A stretch of 64,000 nucleotides of DNA from Nitrococcus mobilis Nb-231 (GTDB taxonomy: Bacteria > Pseudomonadota > Gammaproteobacteria > Nitrococcales > Nitrococcaceae). The stretch is from positions 222,630 to 286,629 of the forward strand of contig NZ_CH672427.1 of the NCBI RefSeq assembly GCF_000153205.1, read 5' to 3'. A program made the position numbers and the translations under genes. The notes beneath the pieces were generated by a model. The model was not told the DNA's origin and made no database searches. It was given only the letters and a program-made list of their open reading frames with translations. Below, piece after piece: positions 38,817 to 48,158 of the stretch. The stretch's first letter is position 1. Each line of letters starts with the position of its first letter.

Positions 38817-39745
38817 CTGATCTGAACGATACGTGCGGTGTGAGTGCCACGGCATCGCAGCTGCGTTGCGGTTTTGCCGCGCTCGTCGGCCGGCCCAACG
38901 TCGGCAAATCGACTTTGCTCAACACCCTCCTGGGGCGGAAGGTTACGATCGTCTCGCGCAAACCGCAGACGACCCGGCACCGGATTCTCGGAATTCACAC
39001 GCTTACCGGTGCCCAGATCGTCTATGTGGATACGCCCGGCTTGCACCGTCAAGAGAATACAGCTATGAATCGCTGCCTCAATCGCACCGCCACCACGGTG
39101 CTGGCGGAGGCAGATGTGGCGGTTTTCCTGGTCGATGCGCTGCGTTGGACACAGGAGGACGAGTTCGTCCTCGAGCGATTGACGCCATTTGCAAACCCGG
39201 TCATTTTGGCTCTCAACAAGATCGACCGCCTGCGGGCCAAACAGGCTTTGCTGCCGCTCATCGATCGGCTCTCGGGACGACGTGATTTTGCCGCCGTGGT
39301 TCCGGTCTCGGCAAGCCGTGGGATCAATCTCGCGGCCCTAGAGGCAGAGATCGTGCAGCAGTTGCCCAATTCCGTTGCCTACTTCCCGCAAGAGCAGATC
39401 ACCGATCGCAGTGAGCGCTTCATGGCAGCCGAGCTCATACGCGAGCGTCTGCTCAAAACCTTGGGTCAGGAACTGCCTTATGCGAGTACCGTGGCGATTG
39501 AAGCCTTCGAGCAAGAAGGTCGGCTGCGGCGCATCGCAGCGGTAATCTGGATCGAGCGTCGTGGACAAAAACCCATTGTAATCGGCCACAAAGGGCAGCG
39601 CCTCAAGCAAATCGGCCGCCAGGCTCGCGAAGAAATGGAAGCGCTGTTTGGTGCCGTGGTTTACTTGCAGCTGTGGGTTAAGGTTCGGGAAGGCTGGTCG
39701 GATGACGAACGGGCACTTGGCTTGCTGGGCTATGCCGAACCGTGA
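38813..39745 (+). CDS. era: GTPase Era
   Basis: Era binds the 3' end of 16S rRNA and is needed for 30S assembly. The 310-residue product has G1 GRPNVGKST, the switch KPQTTRHRI, DTPGLH, and NKIDR. A KH domain at the C-terminus includes IGHKGQRLKQIGRQAREEME. The start is TTG at 38813, chosen because GGAGGAGG lies just upstream and no ATG occurs before the G domain. Confidence 0.97.
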   Translation: MTDLNDTCGVSATASQLRCGFAALVGRPNVGKSTLLNTLLGRKVTIVSRKPQTTRHRILGIHTLTGAQIVYVDTPGLHRQENTAMNRCLNRTATTVLAEADVAVFLVDALRWTQEDEFVLERLTPFANPVILALNKIDRLRAKQALLPLIDRLSGRRDFAAVVPVSASRGINLAALEAEIVQQLPNSVAYFPQEQITDRSERFMAAELIRERLLKTLGQELPYASTVAIEAFEQEGRLRRIAAVIWIERRGQKPIVIGHKGQRLKQIGRQAREEMEALFGAVVYLQLWVKVREGWSDDERALGLLGYAEP

Positions 39746-39751
39746 TCGTCC

Positions 39752-40501
39752 ATGATGGCTGAACGTCGCTCGAGTCTCCTCGAGCCGGCTTACGTTTTGC
39801 ACCGCCGGGCCTATCGAGAGAGCAGTGCCATAGCCGAGTTGTTCACAGCTGAGCATGGGCGGCTTGGAGTCGTCGCGCGCGGTGTGCGCTCCTCGCGCTC
39901 GCGTTGGCGAGCGCTACTGCAGCCGTTTACTCCCTTGTCGGTATCATGGCAGGCGCGAGGTGATTTGGGTACGCTCACCGACGTGGAGTTGCAGTGGCGA
40001 TCCACCCTGCCGACTGGTCGGCGGCTGGTCAGCGGTTTTTATCTGAATGAGCTTTTGCTGCGTGTGTTGCAGCGGGAGGATCCCTATCCGGAGCTTTTTC
40101 AATGCTATGCCGGTGCTGTGCTAATGTTGGCGAGCCGCGGCGCGGAGCAGCCACTGCTGCGTTGTTTCGAGCGGGACCTGCTCGCTGCGATGGGCTATGG
40201 CTTATTGCTGAGCCACGATGCGGACGGTAGCCCGATCGAACCACAACGTTGGTATCGCTATGAAATCGATAAGGGGGCGGTGCCCGTGACGGCGCCGCGA
40301 GGCCGGTTGGTAGTGCAAGGCGCGACGTTGAGTGCATTGGCCAGCGGTGTGTTCCCGAATGCCGGTGTCGAGGTGCAGGCCCGGCAACTCATGCGAGCCG
40401 CATTGCGGCCCCATGTTGGAGAGCGGCCACTGAAGAGTCGTGAACTCTATGCCCAATACCTGGGGGCCAAATCCCAGCCGCAGCCGCGGGGTGATGGGTA
40501 A
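39752..40501 (+). CDS. recO: DNA repair protein RecO
   Basis: RecO works with RecR and RecF to load RecA on SSB-covered DNA. The 249-residue product has an N-terminal OB fold ([31 protein letters not shown]) and a helical domain with [20 protein letters not shown] and [14 protein letters not shown]. The Cys4 zinc finger found in some RecO proteins is absent, as in E. coli. It lies between era and pdxJ, the conserved order, with 6-bp and 2-bp gaps. Confidence 0.95.
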   Translation: MMAERRSSLLEPAYVLHRRAYRESSAIAELFTAEHGRLGVVARGVRSSRSRWRALLQPFTPLSVSWQARGDLGTLTDVELQWRSTLPTGRRLVSGFYLNELLLRVLQREDPYPELFQCYAGAVLMLASRGAEQPLLRCFERDLLAAMGYGLLLSHDADGSPIEPQRWYRYEIDKGAVPVTAPRGRLVVQGATLSALASGVFPNAGVEVQARQLMRAALRPHVGERPLKSRELYAQYLGAKSQPQPRGDG

Positions 40502-40503
40502 CC

Positions 40504-41268
40504 ATGGAAACGACAGGCCAGTCGAATGAAGTTCTGCTCGGTGTCAATATCGATCACGTGGCCACGCTGCGTCAGGCGCGGGGAACCCGTTATCCAGACC
40601 CCGTACAGGCGGCGATTGTGGCTGAGCAGGCTGGAGCCAATGCCGTCACGCTGCATTTGCGTGAGGACCGGCGGCACATTCAAGAGCGCGATCTGAGGCT
40701 ATTACGGGATATCGTGCAGGCCCGTTTGAACCTGGAGATGGCGATGACGGCGGAAATGCTCGAAATCGCCGAGCGCTACCGGCCGCATGACAGCTGCATC
40801 GTGCCTGAGCGGCGCGAGGAGTTGACTACCGAGGGCGGGCTCGATGTGCGAGCTCAGCTGGCGCGGACGCGCGAGGCCTGTACTCGGCTTAGGGCGGCCG
40901 GTGTGCAGGTGGCACTGTTCATCGACCCGGAAATCGAGCAAATCGACGCAGCGGTAGAGGCGGGTGCGCCCTGCGTTGAGATCCATACTGGGCATTACGC
41001 CGAGGCGGCCGAGACCGCTAGCCGCGCGCACGAGCTGGAGCGCATCCGTGCGGCGGTACGCCACGGGCTGCAACGAGGCCTTCAGGTCAACGCAGGGCAC
41101 GGCCTGAATTATCGCAACGTCAAGCCCGTGGCCGCCTTGGCGGGCTTGGGTACGCTCAACATCGGGCATGCAATCGTCGCGCAGGCGGTATTTGTCGGTT
41201 TCGCCACGGCGGTGGGCGATATGAGGCGTTTGATTTTGGAGGCGCGGGCTTGGCGATCGTCGGGATAG
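40504..41268 (+). CDS. pdxJ: Pyridoxine 5'-phosphate synthase
   Basis: PdxJ closes the ring of vitamin B6, joining 3-amino-2-oxopropyl phosphate with deoxyxylulose 5-phosphate. The 254-residue TIM-barrel product begins with [18 protein letters not shown], followed by [21 protein letters not shown], and CLVPE-like [24 protein letters not shown]-like [13 protein letters not shown] and [12 protein letters not shown] complete the phosphate site. It starts 2 bp after recO and overlaps acpS by 19 bp. Confidence 0.97.
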   Translation: METTGQSNEVLLGVNIDHVATLRQARGTRYPDPVQAAIVAEQAGANAVTLHLREDRRHIQERDLRLLRDIVQARLNLEMAMTAEMLEIAERYRPHDSCIVPERREELTTEGGLDVRAQLARTREACTRLRAAGVQVALFIDPEIEQIDAAVEAGAPCVEIHTGHYAEAAETASRAHELERIRAAVRHGLQRGLQVNAGHGLNYRNVKPVAALAGLGTLNIGHAIVAQAVFVGFATAVGDMRRLILEARAWRSSG

Positions 41269-41633
41269 GTGCCGATGTGGTGGATACGGAGCGGATCCGA
41301 GCAATATGGGGGCGCCACGGCCAACGCTTTGCACAACGCATCCTTACCTTAGCCGAGCGCGCGGAATGGAACGGGCTGGAAGTCGGTTTCCTGGCGCGCC
41401 GTTTTGCCGTTAAGGAGGCGGCGGCCAAGGCGCTCGGTAGCGGTATCGCGGCGGGTGTCACCTTCCGCGATATGGAGCTCGGGCATGACCATCGTGGCCG
41501 GCCGCTGCTACACTTTACTGGCGCGGCGTGGCAGCGCAGCAGGGTGCTTGGGGTGACCTCAGTGCATGTGAGTATTAGCGACGAAAGGACACTCGCTCTG
41601 GCTTTCGTCATTTTGGAATCCCAGCCGCTTTGA
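41250..41633 (+). CDS. acpS: Holo-[acyl carrier protein] synthase
   Basis: AcpS attaches 4'-phosphopantetheine from CoA to acyl carrier protein. The 127-residue product has the Mg-binding [14 protein letters not shown] and the [17 protein letters not shown] motif. The start is TTG at 41250, inside the pdxJ 3' end, because homology begins at once ([11 protein letters not shown]). It ends the housekeeping run and faces the barA gene. Confidence 0.95.
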   Translation: MAIVGIGADVVDTERIRAIWGRHGQRFAQRILTLAERAEWNGLEVGFLARRFAVKEAAAKALGSGIAAGVTFRDMELGHDHRGRPLLHFTGAAWQRSRVLGVTSVHVSISDERTLALAFVILESQPL

Positions 41634-41720
41634 GATCGGCCAGCTGATTGCTCGGTTCGAGGCACGCTTGCCGCTACAGCAGGAGGGGAAACGCCGGCGC
41701 ACGGTGGTGGTTGGGCGCCA

Positions 41721-42440
41721 TCAGATCATGCGCGTAGGCGGGGGCCGGGGCTGGCGATCGCTGTCCAGTTGCTGGTCGATTTCGGCCAACAGCCGTTTCA
41801 TGCCGCCGATGATCGCGTGACGCTTGCCCTTGATCAGCGCCTCTTCCAGGTTTCGACAGGCCCCCTGCAAGGGCGGTAAGCGGCAGATGCTGGCGGCGCC
41901 GTGCAACCGGTGCACCTGCTCGCGCAGGCGCGCCATGTCGTCGCTTCGATAGGCATTGCGAATACGCCGGCGGTGCTCGGGGAGCTCTACCCGAAGCATT
42001 TGCTTTAACTCCGCTTCCAGCAGATCTCCACGAGCAGCAGGATCGCCGTAGGATGTCACGGCTTGGTTGTTTGCTTCGTAGGGATCGGCTCGCCAAAAAC
42101 TGAGCCAGTCTGCCACTTGCTCCTCGGTGATCGGTTTGATCAGGCACCCGTCCATGCCGCCGGCGAGCAGACGCTCGCGTTCACCGGGCATGGCATTGGC
42201 GGTAAGGGCGACGATTTTCGGCATGCGCTCGCGTGGATAGAGCTCATGAATTCGTTGCGCAGCTTCTTTACCGCCGAGCCCGGGCATGACTATGTCCATG
42301 AAAATGATGTCATAGTTTCGTTCCCGGCAACGTGCCAGCGCTTCGAATCCGTCGCAGGCCTCGTCGACCCAGGCGCCTTGCTGGGCCATGATACTTCGTA
42401 CCAGCTTGCGGTTGATCGCATTGTCATCGACTACGAGCAC
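41721..42440 (-). pseudogene. barA: BarA-like kinase, C-terminal receiver and Hpt part (out of frame)
   Basis: This frame encodes a receiver domain (MLVVDDNAINRKLV, phospho-acceptor Asp in FMDIVMPGLGG, Lys in VALTANA region) followed by an Hpt domain with the phosphotransfer histidine in VHRLHGAASICRL. It has no ribosome site at its GTG (42440). It lies in the +1 frame relative to the sensor kinase upstream, separated by the C9 run at 42447-42455. With one C fewer, both parts form a single protein of about 920 residues. Without that, the kinase would lack its output domains. It could be a true frameshift, a phase-variable state or an assembly error. Confidence 0.85.
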
Positions 42441-44484
42441 CCGCGAGGGGGGGGGCTGGCCGGGTCGCGGCTGCGCCGCGGGGGAGCCCGGCCTCGTCGT
42501 GGCGCGCCGTTCGCGGCGCCAGCGGGTTGGGTGCGCCGATCAGTTGGCAGAGTTCCCGGAGAATAGCCTGGCGGCGGCTTGCTCTAGACAGGACGGCGCT
42601 GGCGCCGCTTTTATAGAATCTGCGCAGCTGCGCGCGATCGACGGTGCTTGCCAAGATCAGCAGCGGCACGGCAGCGTCGCTGCATCGGCTAACCAGCTCC
42701 TTCGGAAGCTCTCTATGCAGTGCCTTACGTGCCACACTTAAGATGGTTGCCTCCCAAGGCCCGTTGTGGTCAAGCCGATCCAGGGCGGCCATTTCATTCG
42801 CTACCGGGGTGACGTTTGCCCCCCAGTGTGCCAGCAAATTCTGGGTTGCCTGTTGCGATAGCGGTTCATCATCCAGCAGTAAAAAGAACCGACCCGCCAA
42901 AGGGGAAGCGCGTCCAATCGCAGTTGTCGGCGCAATGCTGGGTTGTTTCTGCAAAGACAAGGCGAACCAGAAAGTCGAGCCTTTCTGTGGCTCGCTCTCA
43001 AAACCGATCGACCCTCCCATCTGTTCGACGAGTTGCTTGGAAATGATCAAACCGAGCCCGGTGCCGCTACAATGGCTACCTGGCGAACCGCCTGCCTGGC
43101 CGAAGGCTCGGAAGAGCTTGCTATGGTCGTTTTCGCCCAATCCGATCCCGGTATCGTTAATCGTTATCCGCAGTGTTGCATCGACGGCGCTCTCCTCTTC
43201 GAGGATGACTCGAACGACGATTCGACCCTGCTCGGTGAACTTGATGGCATTATGCAGCAGGTTGGTCAATATTTGCCGGATACGGACGGGGTCGCCGTTG
43301 AGCTTGGGGGGTACGTCCGCGTAGATCAGTTGAACCAGTTCGAGCCCCTTGCTATAGGCCGTTGGAGCGAGCAGCGTGATCACCTCTTCGACGCTGTCGC
43401 GTACATCAAAAACCATATTGTCGATTTCTAGCTTGCCGGCCTCGATCTTGGAGAAATCCAGGATGTCGTTGATGATGGCCAGCAGATTGGCACAGGAGAC
43501 CTTGATGGTGTCGACATGATCGCGCTGTTCTGCATCGAGCGGGCTGTGCTGGAGTAGCTCGGCGAAACCCACAATGCCGTTGATTGGTGTGCGGATTTCG
43601 TGGCTCACCTTGGCAAGGAATTGCGATTTGATCTTGCTCGCCTCGAGTGCACGTCGGCGCGCGACATCGAGTTCCGCGTTTTGCACTTCGAGCGCTCGTA
43701 GCGTCTGGCGTAACTCCGAGGTTGTACAATGGATTCGCTCCTCAAAACGATGTTGACGCTGCCGTAAGGCAGTTACCATTGTCTCTACCGCTGTTTCCAG
43801 TTGCCCTAGCTGGCCTTGGCAGCCGATCGGTGCCCAGCTCTGCAGAGAATCGCGTTCGAACTTTCGGATTTGTTGAGTCAGTCGACGCATGGGTCTCAGG
43901 ATGGTGCCGGCGGTGAGTAATGCCAGCAAGCCGGCACAGAATAGGGCAGCCAATGCAAGCAATCCGGGTAAGAGTATCTCCTCCAGTTGGGCACGCGCGG
44001 CATTGGTTACCGGCAGCTCGATTTCCAGGCTGCCAAGCGGGGCGGCGGGTAACGCGCGCAATGAACTCGCAGTGTAGGTGCTCGAGTAGATTCGGAGGAC
44101 TGCGGCACTCGGCTGCAAGTGTTCACCCGCCGGTAGTACACGCAGCAAATGATTTGCGAGCGTGCCGAGGCGGTCCGCCGTTTTGTGCTGCCTGATGTCG
44201 ACTAGGATTTGGCCCTGCTGGTCGCGCACCCGGAGCCGAGCAATGCGCTTGCTTTGCACTGCGGCCTGCGCAATGCGCTCTAGCATAGCGCCGTCATTGT
44301 ACTGCAACGCTCGCTCGATGGCCGGTGCCCATTGCCTGGCGATTCGCTGCGCTTCGGGCGCTAGATTGTTGTTGAAGCGTGCCAAGCGAGCATTTACTAG
44401 AAAAACGAGCAATACTACGGCGATGGCGGCAGCGGGAGTCAAGGCCACAAACAGAAATCGAGCTCGAATCCCGCAATACTCCAT
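42424..44484 (-). CDS. barA: BarA/GacS-like hybrid sensor histidine kinase, N-terminal part
   Basis: BarA/GacS kinases phosphorylate UvrY/GacA to switch on Csr small RNAs. The 686-residue frame starts at ATG 44484 after GGGGGAGAG. It has two membrane helices (about residues 5-28 and 165-185), HAMP, and the HisKA box with His295 (KVSHEIRTPINGIVGF). HATPase boxes are LLHNAIKFT, INDTGIGLG and GTGLGLIISKQL. A degenerate receiver (FFLLLDDEPLSQQAT) lacks the expected phospho-aspartate. The frame then runs into the C9 tract and stops at 42424, before the second receiver. rlmD, the usual barA neighbour, lies nearby. Confidence 0.9.
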   Translation of the reverse strand: MEYCGIRARFLFVALTPAAAIAVVLLVFLVNARLARFNNNLAPEAQRIARQWAPAIERALQYNDGAMLERIAQAAVQSKRIARLRVRDQQGQILVDIRQHKTADRLGTLANHLLRVLPAGEHLQPSAAVLRIYSSTYTASSLRALPAAPLGSLEIELPVTNAARAQLEEILLPGLLALAALFCAGLLALLTAGTILRPMRRLTQQIRKFERDSLQSWAPIGCQGQLGQLETAVETMVTALRQRQHRFEERIHCTTSELRQTLRALEVQNAELDVARRRALEASKIKSQFLAKVSHEIRTPINGIVGFAELLQHSPLDAEQRDHVDTIKVSCANLLAIINDILDFSKIEAGKLEIDNMVFDVRDSVEEVITLLAPTAYSKGLELVQLIYADVPPKLNGDPVRIRQILTNLLHNAIKFTEQGRIVVRVILEEESAVDATLRITINDTGIGLGENDHSKLFRAFGQAGGSPGSHCSGTGLGLIISKQLVEQMGGSIGFESEPQKGSTFWFALSLQKQPSIAPTTAIGRASPLAGRFFLLLDDEPLSQQATQNLLAHWGANVTPVANEMAALDRLDHNGPWEATILSVARKALHRELPKELVSRCSDAAVPLLILASTVDRAQLRRFYKSGASAVLSRASRRQAILRELCQLIGAPNPLAPRTARHDEAGLPRGAAATRPAPPLAGARSR
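42447..42455 (-). repeat. Nine-base homopolymer (C9 on coding strand) splitting barA
   Basis: Nine consecutive G on the plus strand (C on the barA coding strand). Eight C would join the sensor part (...RPAPP) to SRVLVVDDN in frame. The tract falls in the linker between receiver domains, where length changes would be tolerated. Confidence 0.95.
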
Positions 44485-44775
44485 CTGTCTCTCCCCCAAC
44501 ACAGTGACAGTGCTCGATGTCGGCGCCCATTAGACCCTATGTTTGAACTTGCTCAGCAAGTTAAAACATATCAGTCCCTTGGGGATATCGCGGGATGGTA
44601 AATCAAAAATTTTGACACACTAACTAGGATAGCAATCCCTGGGCCCGGGTAGCTGCTGTTCTTCTTAAGCCATTTGCGTTCCATTACAATCGTCGGCTGG
44701 AGAGGTTTTCAGTTTGGCCGTGACGTTATCCTGTACAGGGCGTTTCGAAACGCAATTGCGAGTCTGGGCCTAGCG

Positions 44776-45558
44776 ATGAACGTGTTCGCCTTTGACATCG
44801 AGACCATCCCCGATCTACAAGCTGGCCGCCGGCTCTACGGCCTCCAGGGGCTTAGTGACGATGCGGTGCTACAGGCCATGCGCTCGCTGCGTCGGCAGCG
44901 CGCGGGTGGTTCGGAGTTTCTCCGGCTGCATCTGCAGCGCGTGGTCGTGATTTCTTTGGCAGGTCGCATCGGTGAGCGTTTTTGCATCTGGTCGATCGGC
45001 GAGGCGGAGGCCAGCGAGGCCGATGTGTTGGCGCGTTTTTTCGCCGGTATCGAGCGCTATGTGCCCCGGTTGATTTCCTGGAACGGCAGCGGTTTCGATC
45101 TGCCGGTACTGCATTATCGTGCCATGATTCACGGCGTTCAGGCACCGCGTTACTGGGATAACGGAGTCGAGGATTCGAGCTTTCGCTGGGACAATTATCT
45201 CAACCGCTTTCATGAGCGGCACACCGATCTGATGGACGTGCTCGCCGGGTATCAGGCTCGTGCCAATGCACCGCTCGATGAGATGGCGAGCCTCTGCGGA
45301 TTGCCGGGCAAGATGGGGATGAGCGGTGCGCAGGTATGGGAGCAGCTGGCGGCCGGGGAGTTCGATTCGGTGCGTGATTATTGTGAGACCGATGCCTTGA
45401 ACACCTATTTGCTGTATTTACGCTTCGAGCTAATGCGGGGCCGGTTGGATACAGCGGGTTACGCCGAGGAGTGCGAGCGCGTGAAGGAGGCATTACGGCA
45501 AAGTGGCAAGCCCCACCTGGATGCTTTTCGTCGCGCTTGGGAGGTTGCCAGTGGTTGA
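44776..45558 (+). CDS. Predicted 3'-5' exonuclease (PolB-like, DEDDy)
   Basis: The 260-residue product looks like the exonuclease-only relatives of family B DNA polymerases (PF10108 type). The three exonuclease motifs are visible: Exo I FDIETIPD, Exo II SWNGSGFDLPVL, and Exo III YCETDALNTYLL, with the Tyr-x-x-x-Asp of the DEDDy class. No polymerase domain is present. The frame opens at 44674, but homology starts at ATG 44776 (MNVFAFDIET). It lies between divergent barA and rlmD; its cellular role is not known. Confidence 0.87.
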   Translation: MNVFAFDIETIPDLQAGRRLYGLQGLSDDAVLQAMRSLRRQRAGGSEFLRLHLQRVVVISLAGRIGERFCIWSIGEAEASEADVLARFFAGIERYVPRLISWNGSGFDLPVLHYRAMIHGVQAPRYWDNGVEDSSFRWDNYLNRFHERHTDLMDVLAGYQARANAPLDEMASLCGLPGKMGMSGAQVWEQLAAGEFDSVRDYCETDALNTYLLYLRFELMRGRLDTAGYAEECERVKEALRQSGKPHLDAFRRAWEVASG

Positions 45559-45583
45559 CTCGAGCAAAAATGCGATATAGAGC

Positions 45584-46936
45584 ATGAACCAACCACGCCG
45601 GAGGCGGTTACCTCAGCAGCCACTCGAGGCCGAAGTGAGTGCGCTTAGCCATGAAGGTCGCGGCATTGCGCACGTGGAAGGTAAGATCACCTTCGTGCGA
45701 GGGGCGTTGGCCGGCGAGCGGGTCCGCTTGCGTTATACCAAGCGGCATCGACAATGGGATGAGGGCAAACTGCTCGAAGTGTTGCGCCCCGCGCCCGAGC
45801 GGGTCGAGCCGGGCTGCATCCATTTCGGTGTCTGCGGCGGCTGCGCTCTGCAGCATTTGACTCCGCAGCAGCAACTGACTTTCAAAGAAACCGTGGTGCG
45901 GGAGAAGCTCCGCCATATGGGTGGCGTGGAGCCAAGCACATGGCTTGCACCCCTGGGCAGCCCGGCCTGGGGCTATCGCCGTAAGGCGCGGCTGGCCGTG
46001 AAATACGTGGCGGGCAAAGATGACCGGGTGTTAGTGGGTTTTCGCGAGACCCACAGTACCTTGGTAGCGGATCTGGCGAGTTGCCGCGTGTTGGATCCAC
46101 GGATAGGGGCGCATATCCCCCAGCTTGCCGAGACGATCAGATGTTTGTCGATCTTCGACCGAGTGCCGCAGATCGAGGTTGCTGCCGGTGATCAGGCCGT
46201 GGGGTTGGTATTTCGTAACTTGGCACCTTTTACAGTCGAAGATTATCGGCTACTGAGCGCTTTTGCGCGACAATACGATTTTTACGTCTATGAACAACCG
46301 GGCGACAAGGCTTCGGTTCGGCCGATCTGGCCCCGGGCGCCGCAGCTGAGCTACGCACTGCCGGATCACGCCGTCAGTGTGTTCTTTGAGCCCACTGACT
46401 TCACTCAAGTCAACCCGGCCGTGAATCATGCATTGGTGGAGCGGGCCATTGCGCTGTTGGCGTTGCAGCCGCAGGATCGTGTTCTCGATCTCTATTGTGG
46501 TTTGGGAAATTTCGCGTTTTGCATCGCCCGGCAGGTGGCAAGCGTGGTCGGGTTAGAAGGTGACGACGCGCTGGTGGAGCGAGCCCGAGAGAATGCGGCC
46601 CGTAACGCAATTACCAATGTTGTTTTTCAACGAGCGGATCTGAGCCGAGGCATCGCTGAGCTGGCGCATCTACAGCGGGATGGGGTTTCGCGGGTACTGC
46701 TCGATCCGCCGCGCTCCGGAGCGGCCGAAGTGCTTGCCGATATCGCCGCCTTGCGTGCCGAGCGTATCGTCTATGTCTCGTGCGGACCATCCACGTTGGC
46801 TCGGGATGCAGGGCGCCTCGTCCACGAATATGGCTACCGGCTGGCAGCAGCCGGGGTAATGGATATGTTCCCGCATACGGCCCATGTCGAGTGCATTACG
46901 CTGTTTGTTCGTGACCAAGCCGGTGACGTGCCATGA
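45584..46936 (+). CDS. rlmD: 23S rRNA (uracil-1939-C5)-methyltransferase RlmD
   Basis: RlmD methylates U1939 of 23S rRNA with S-adenosylmethionine. The 450-residue product has an N-terminal TRAM domain (LEAEVSALSHEGRGIAHVEG) and cysteines for a [4Fe-4S] cluster (CIHFGVCGGCALQH plus Cys in DLASCRVLD). The methyltransferase core includes VLDLYCGLGNFAF, and the catalytic-site segments are LLDPPRSGA and VYVSCGPSTLARD-like IVYVSCGPSTLARDAG. The start is ATG 45584. It overlaps the Nudix gene by 4 bp. Confidence 0.95.
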   Translation: MNQPRRRRLPQQPLEAEVSALSHEGRGIAHVEGKITFVRGALAGERVRLRYTKRHRQWDEGKLLEVLRPAPERVEPGCIHFGVCGGCALQHLTPQQQLTFKETVVREKLRHMGGVEPSTWLAPLGSPAWGYRRKARLAVKYVAGKDDRVLVGFRETHSTLVADLASCRVLDPRIGAHIPQLAETIRCLSIFDRVPQIEVAAGDQAVGLVFRNLAPFTVEDYRLLSAFARQYDFYVYEQPGDKASVRPIWPRAPQLSYALPDHAVSVFFEPTDFTQVNPAVNHALVERAIALLALQPQDRVLDLYCGLGNFAFCIARQVASVVGLEGDDALVERARENAARNAITNVVFQRADLSRGIAELAHLQRDGVSRVLLDPPRSGAAEVLADIAALRAERIVYVSCGPSTLARDAGRLVHEYGYRLAAAGVMDMFPHTAHVECITLFVRDQAGDVP

Positions 46937-47538
46937 GCCTGCGCTACGATGTCCTCGAGCGTGAAACCGCCTACGAGGGGTACTTTCGGATTGTTCGTTA
47001 TCGCGTCCGTCACAGCCTTTTCAGCGGTGGGCGCAGCGGTATTTTGAGCCGCGAGTGCTTTGAGCGCGGCGACTCGGTCGGTGTGTTGCCGTACGATCCG
47101 GTGCGAGACACCGTTGTTTTGGTCGAGCAGTTTCGCATTGGTGCGTTGGGGGTTGCGCACGGCGGCCCCTGGCTGGTGGAGGCCGTAGCCGGGGTGGTCG
47201 AGCCCGGTGAGTCGAGCGAACAGGTCGCCCGTCGTGAACTGCAGGAAGAGGCTGGTTGCGAGCCACAGGAACTCGTGCCGATTTGCCGCTATTTGGTCAG
47301 CCCGGGGGGTGCCTCAGAGCAGGTCACACTGTTCTGCGCACGCCTTGATACCGCTGGCGTTGGGGGCATTCACGGGAAGGCGGAGGAGGGTGAGGATATC
47401 CGTGTGCACATCGCACCCTTCGAGCAAGCGTTGGCCATGGTTGCAAATGGAGCAATTCATGCGGCGATGCCCATCATTGCCTTGCAGTGGCTCGCGCTTA
47501 ATCGCGAGCGTCTACAAGCGCTCTGGTGCGGCGACTGA
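46933..47538 (+). CDS. nudF: Nudix hydrolase, ADP-ribose pyrophosphatase type
   Basis: NudF hydrolyses ADP-ribose to AMP and ribose 5-phosphate. The 201-residue product carries a complete Nudix box starting at VEPGE and ending with RRELQEEAGC, preceded by VLVEQFRIGAL and GGPWLVEAVAG as in ADP-ribose pyrophosphatases. The C-terminal part has EEGEDIRVHI. It is coupled to rlmD through an ATGA overlap. Substrate preference is inferred from the subfamily. Confidence 0.88.
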   Translation: MSLRYDVLERETAYEGYFRIVRYRVRHSLFSGGRSGILSRECFERGDSVGVLPYDPVRDTVVLVEQFRIGALGVAHGGPWLVEAVAGVVEPGESSEQVARRELQEEAGCEPQELVPICRYLVSPGGASEQVTLFCARLDTAGVGGIHGKAEEGEDIRVHIAPFEQALAMVANGAIHAAMPIIALQWLALNRERLQALWCGD

Positions 47539-47681
47539 CGGCGCGCTGCCTATTTTAGTGCAGGTGTTCCGATCTCCTGCAAGCTTTTAATGCTCACCCC
47601 CTGGCCCAGAATGCCTTATGCTGATTTGAGCCAGCGCGAAGGCGGGTGCGGCGGATTTTCTCTGCTGCATAGGAGGTCACC

Positions 47682-48098
47682 ATGTCGCACGATTTCGAAC
47701 CTGTAGTCGGATATTGGTATCTTCATCTGGATAAGGGGCAAACGTTCGCGGTGGTTGCCTTTGATGAATCGCAAGCCGCAGTCGAGATCCAGCACTACGA
47801 CGGTGACGTTGAAGAAATCGACCTCGATGCATGGTACGAGATGGAAATCGAGCCCACGATAGCGCCTAAGGATTGGATTGGACCGTTGGATGATATCGAA
47901 CTCGACGATCTGGGCTACACCGATTTCGCCATGGATGAGAAGGTGGCGGAGGGGGACAGCGATGAGTATTCCGAACGACCCGAAGAGTGGAGCAACGATC
48001 CCGAGGCTCGGGAGGCGGCGGCGCGTGACCCGGAGGAGCCCGATCCCCCGGAGGAGAGCATAGAATATGGTGTGGCGTCCGATAGGACCGATCGCTAA
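47682..48098 (+). CDS. Small acidic protein, DUF6763-like
   Basis: The 138-residue protein is strongly acidic. The N-terminal 65 residues form a conserved-looking beta-rich module (PVVGYWYLHLDKGQTFAVVA, VEIQHYDGDVEEIDLDAWYE), and the rest is low-complexity Glu/Asp/Pro. This pattern resembles the DUF6763 family of gammaproteobacteria, of unknown function. ATG 47682 follows GGAGGT at about 6 bases, a strong ribosome site. It stands alone 143 bp after the Nudix gene. Confidence 0.7.
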   Translation: MSHDFEPVVGYWYLHLDKGQTFAVVAFDESQAAVEIQHYDGDVEEIDLDAWYEMEIEPTIAPKDWIGPLDDIELDDLGYTDFAMDEKVAEGDSDEYSERPEEWSNDPEAREAAARDPEEPDPPEESIEYGVASDRTDR

Positions 48099-48158
48099 TC
48101 GCTAAGGGTGTGACTGAGCTATATGAAGGCGTACCGTAGAAGACACGGCGGCATGCTT

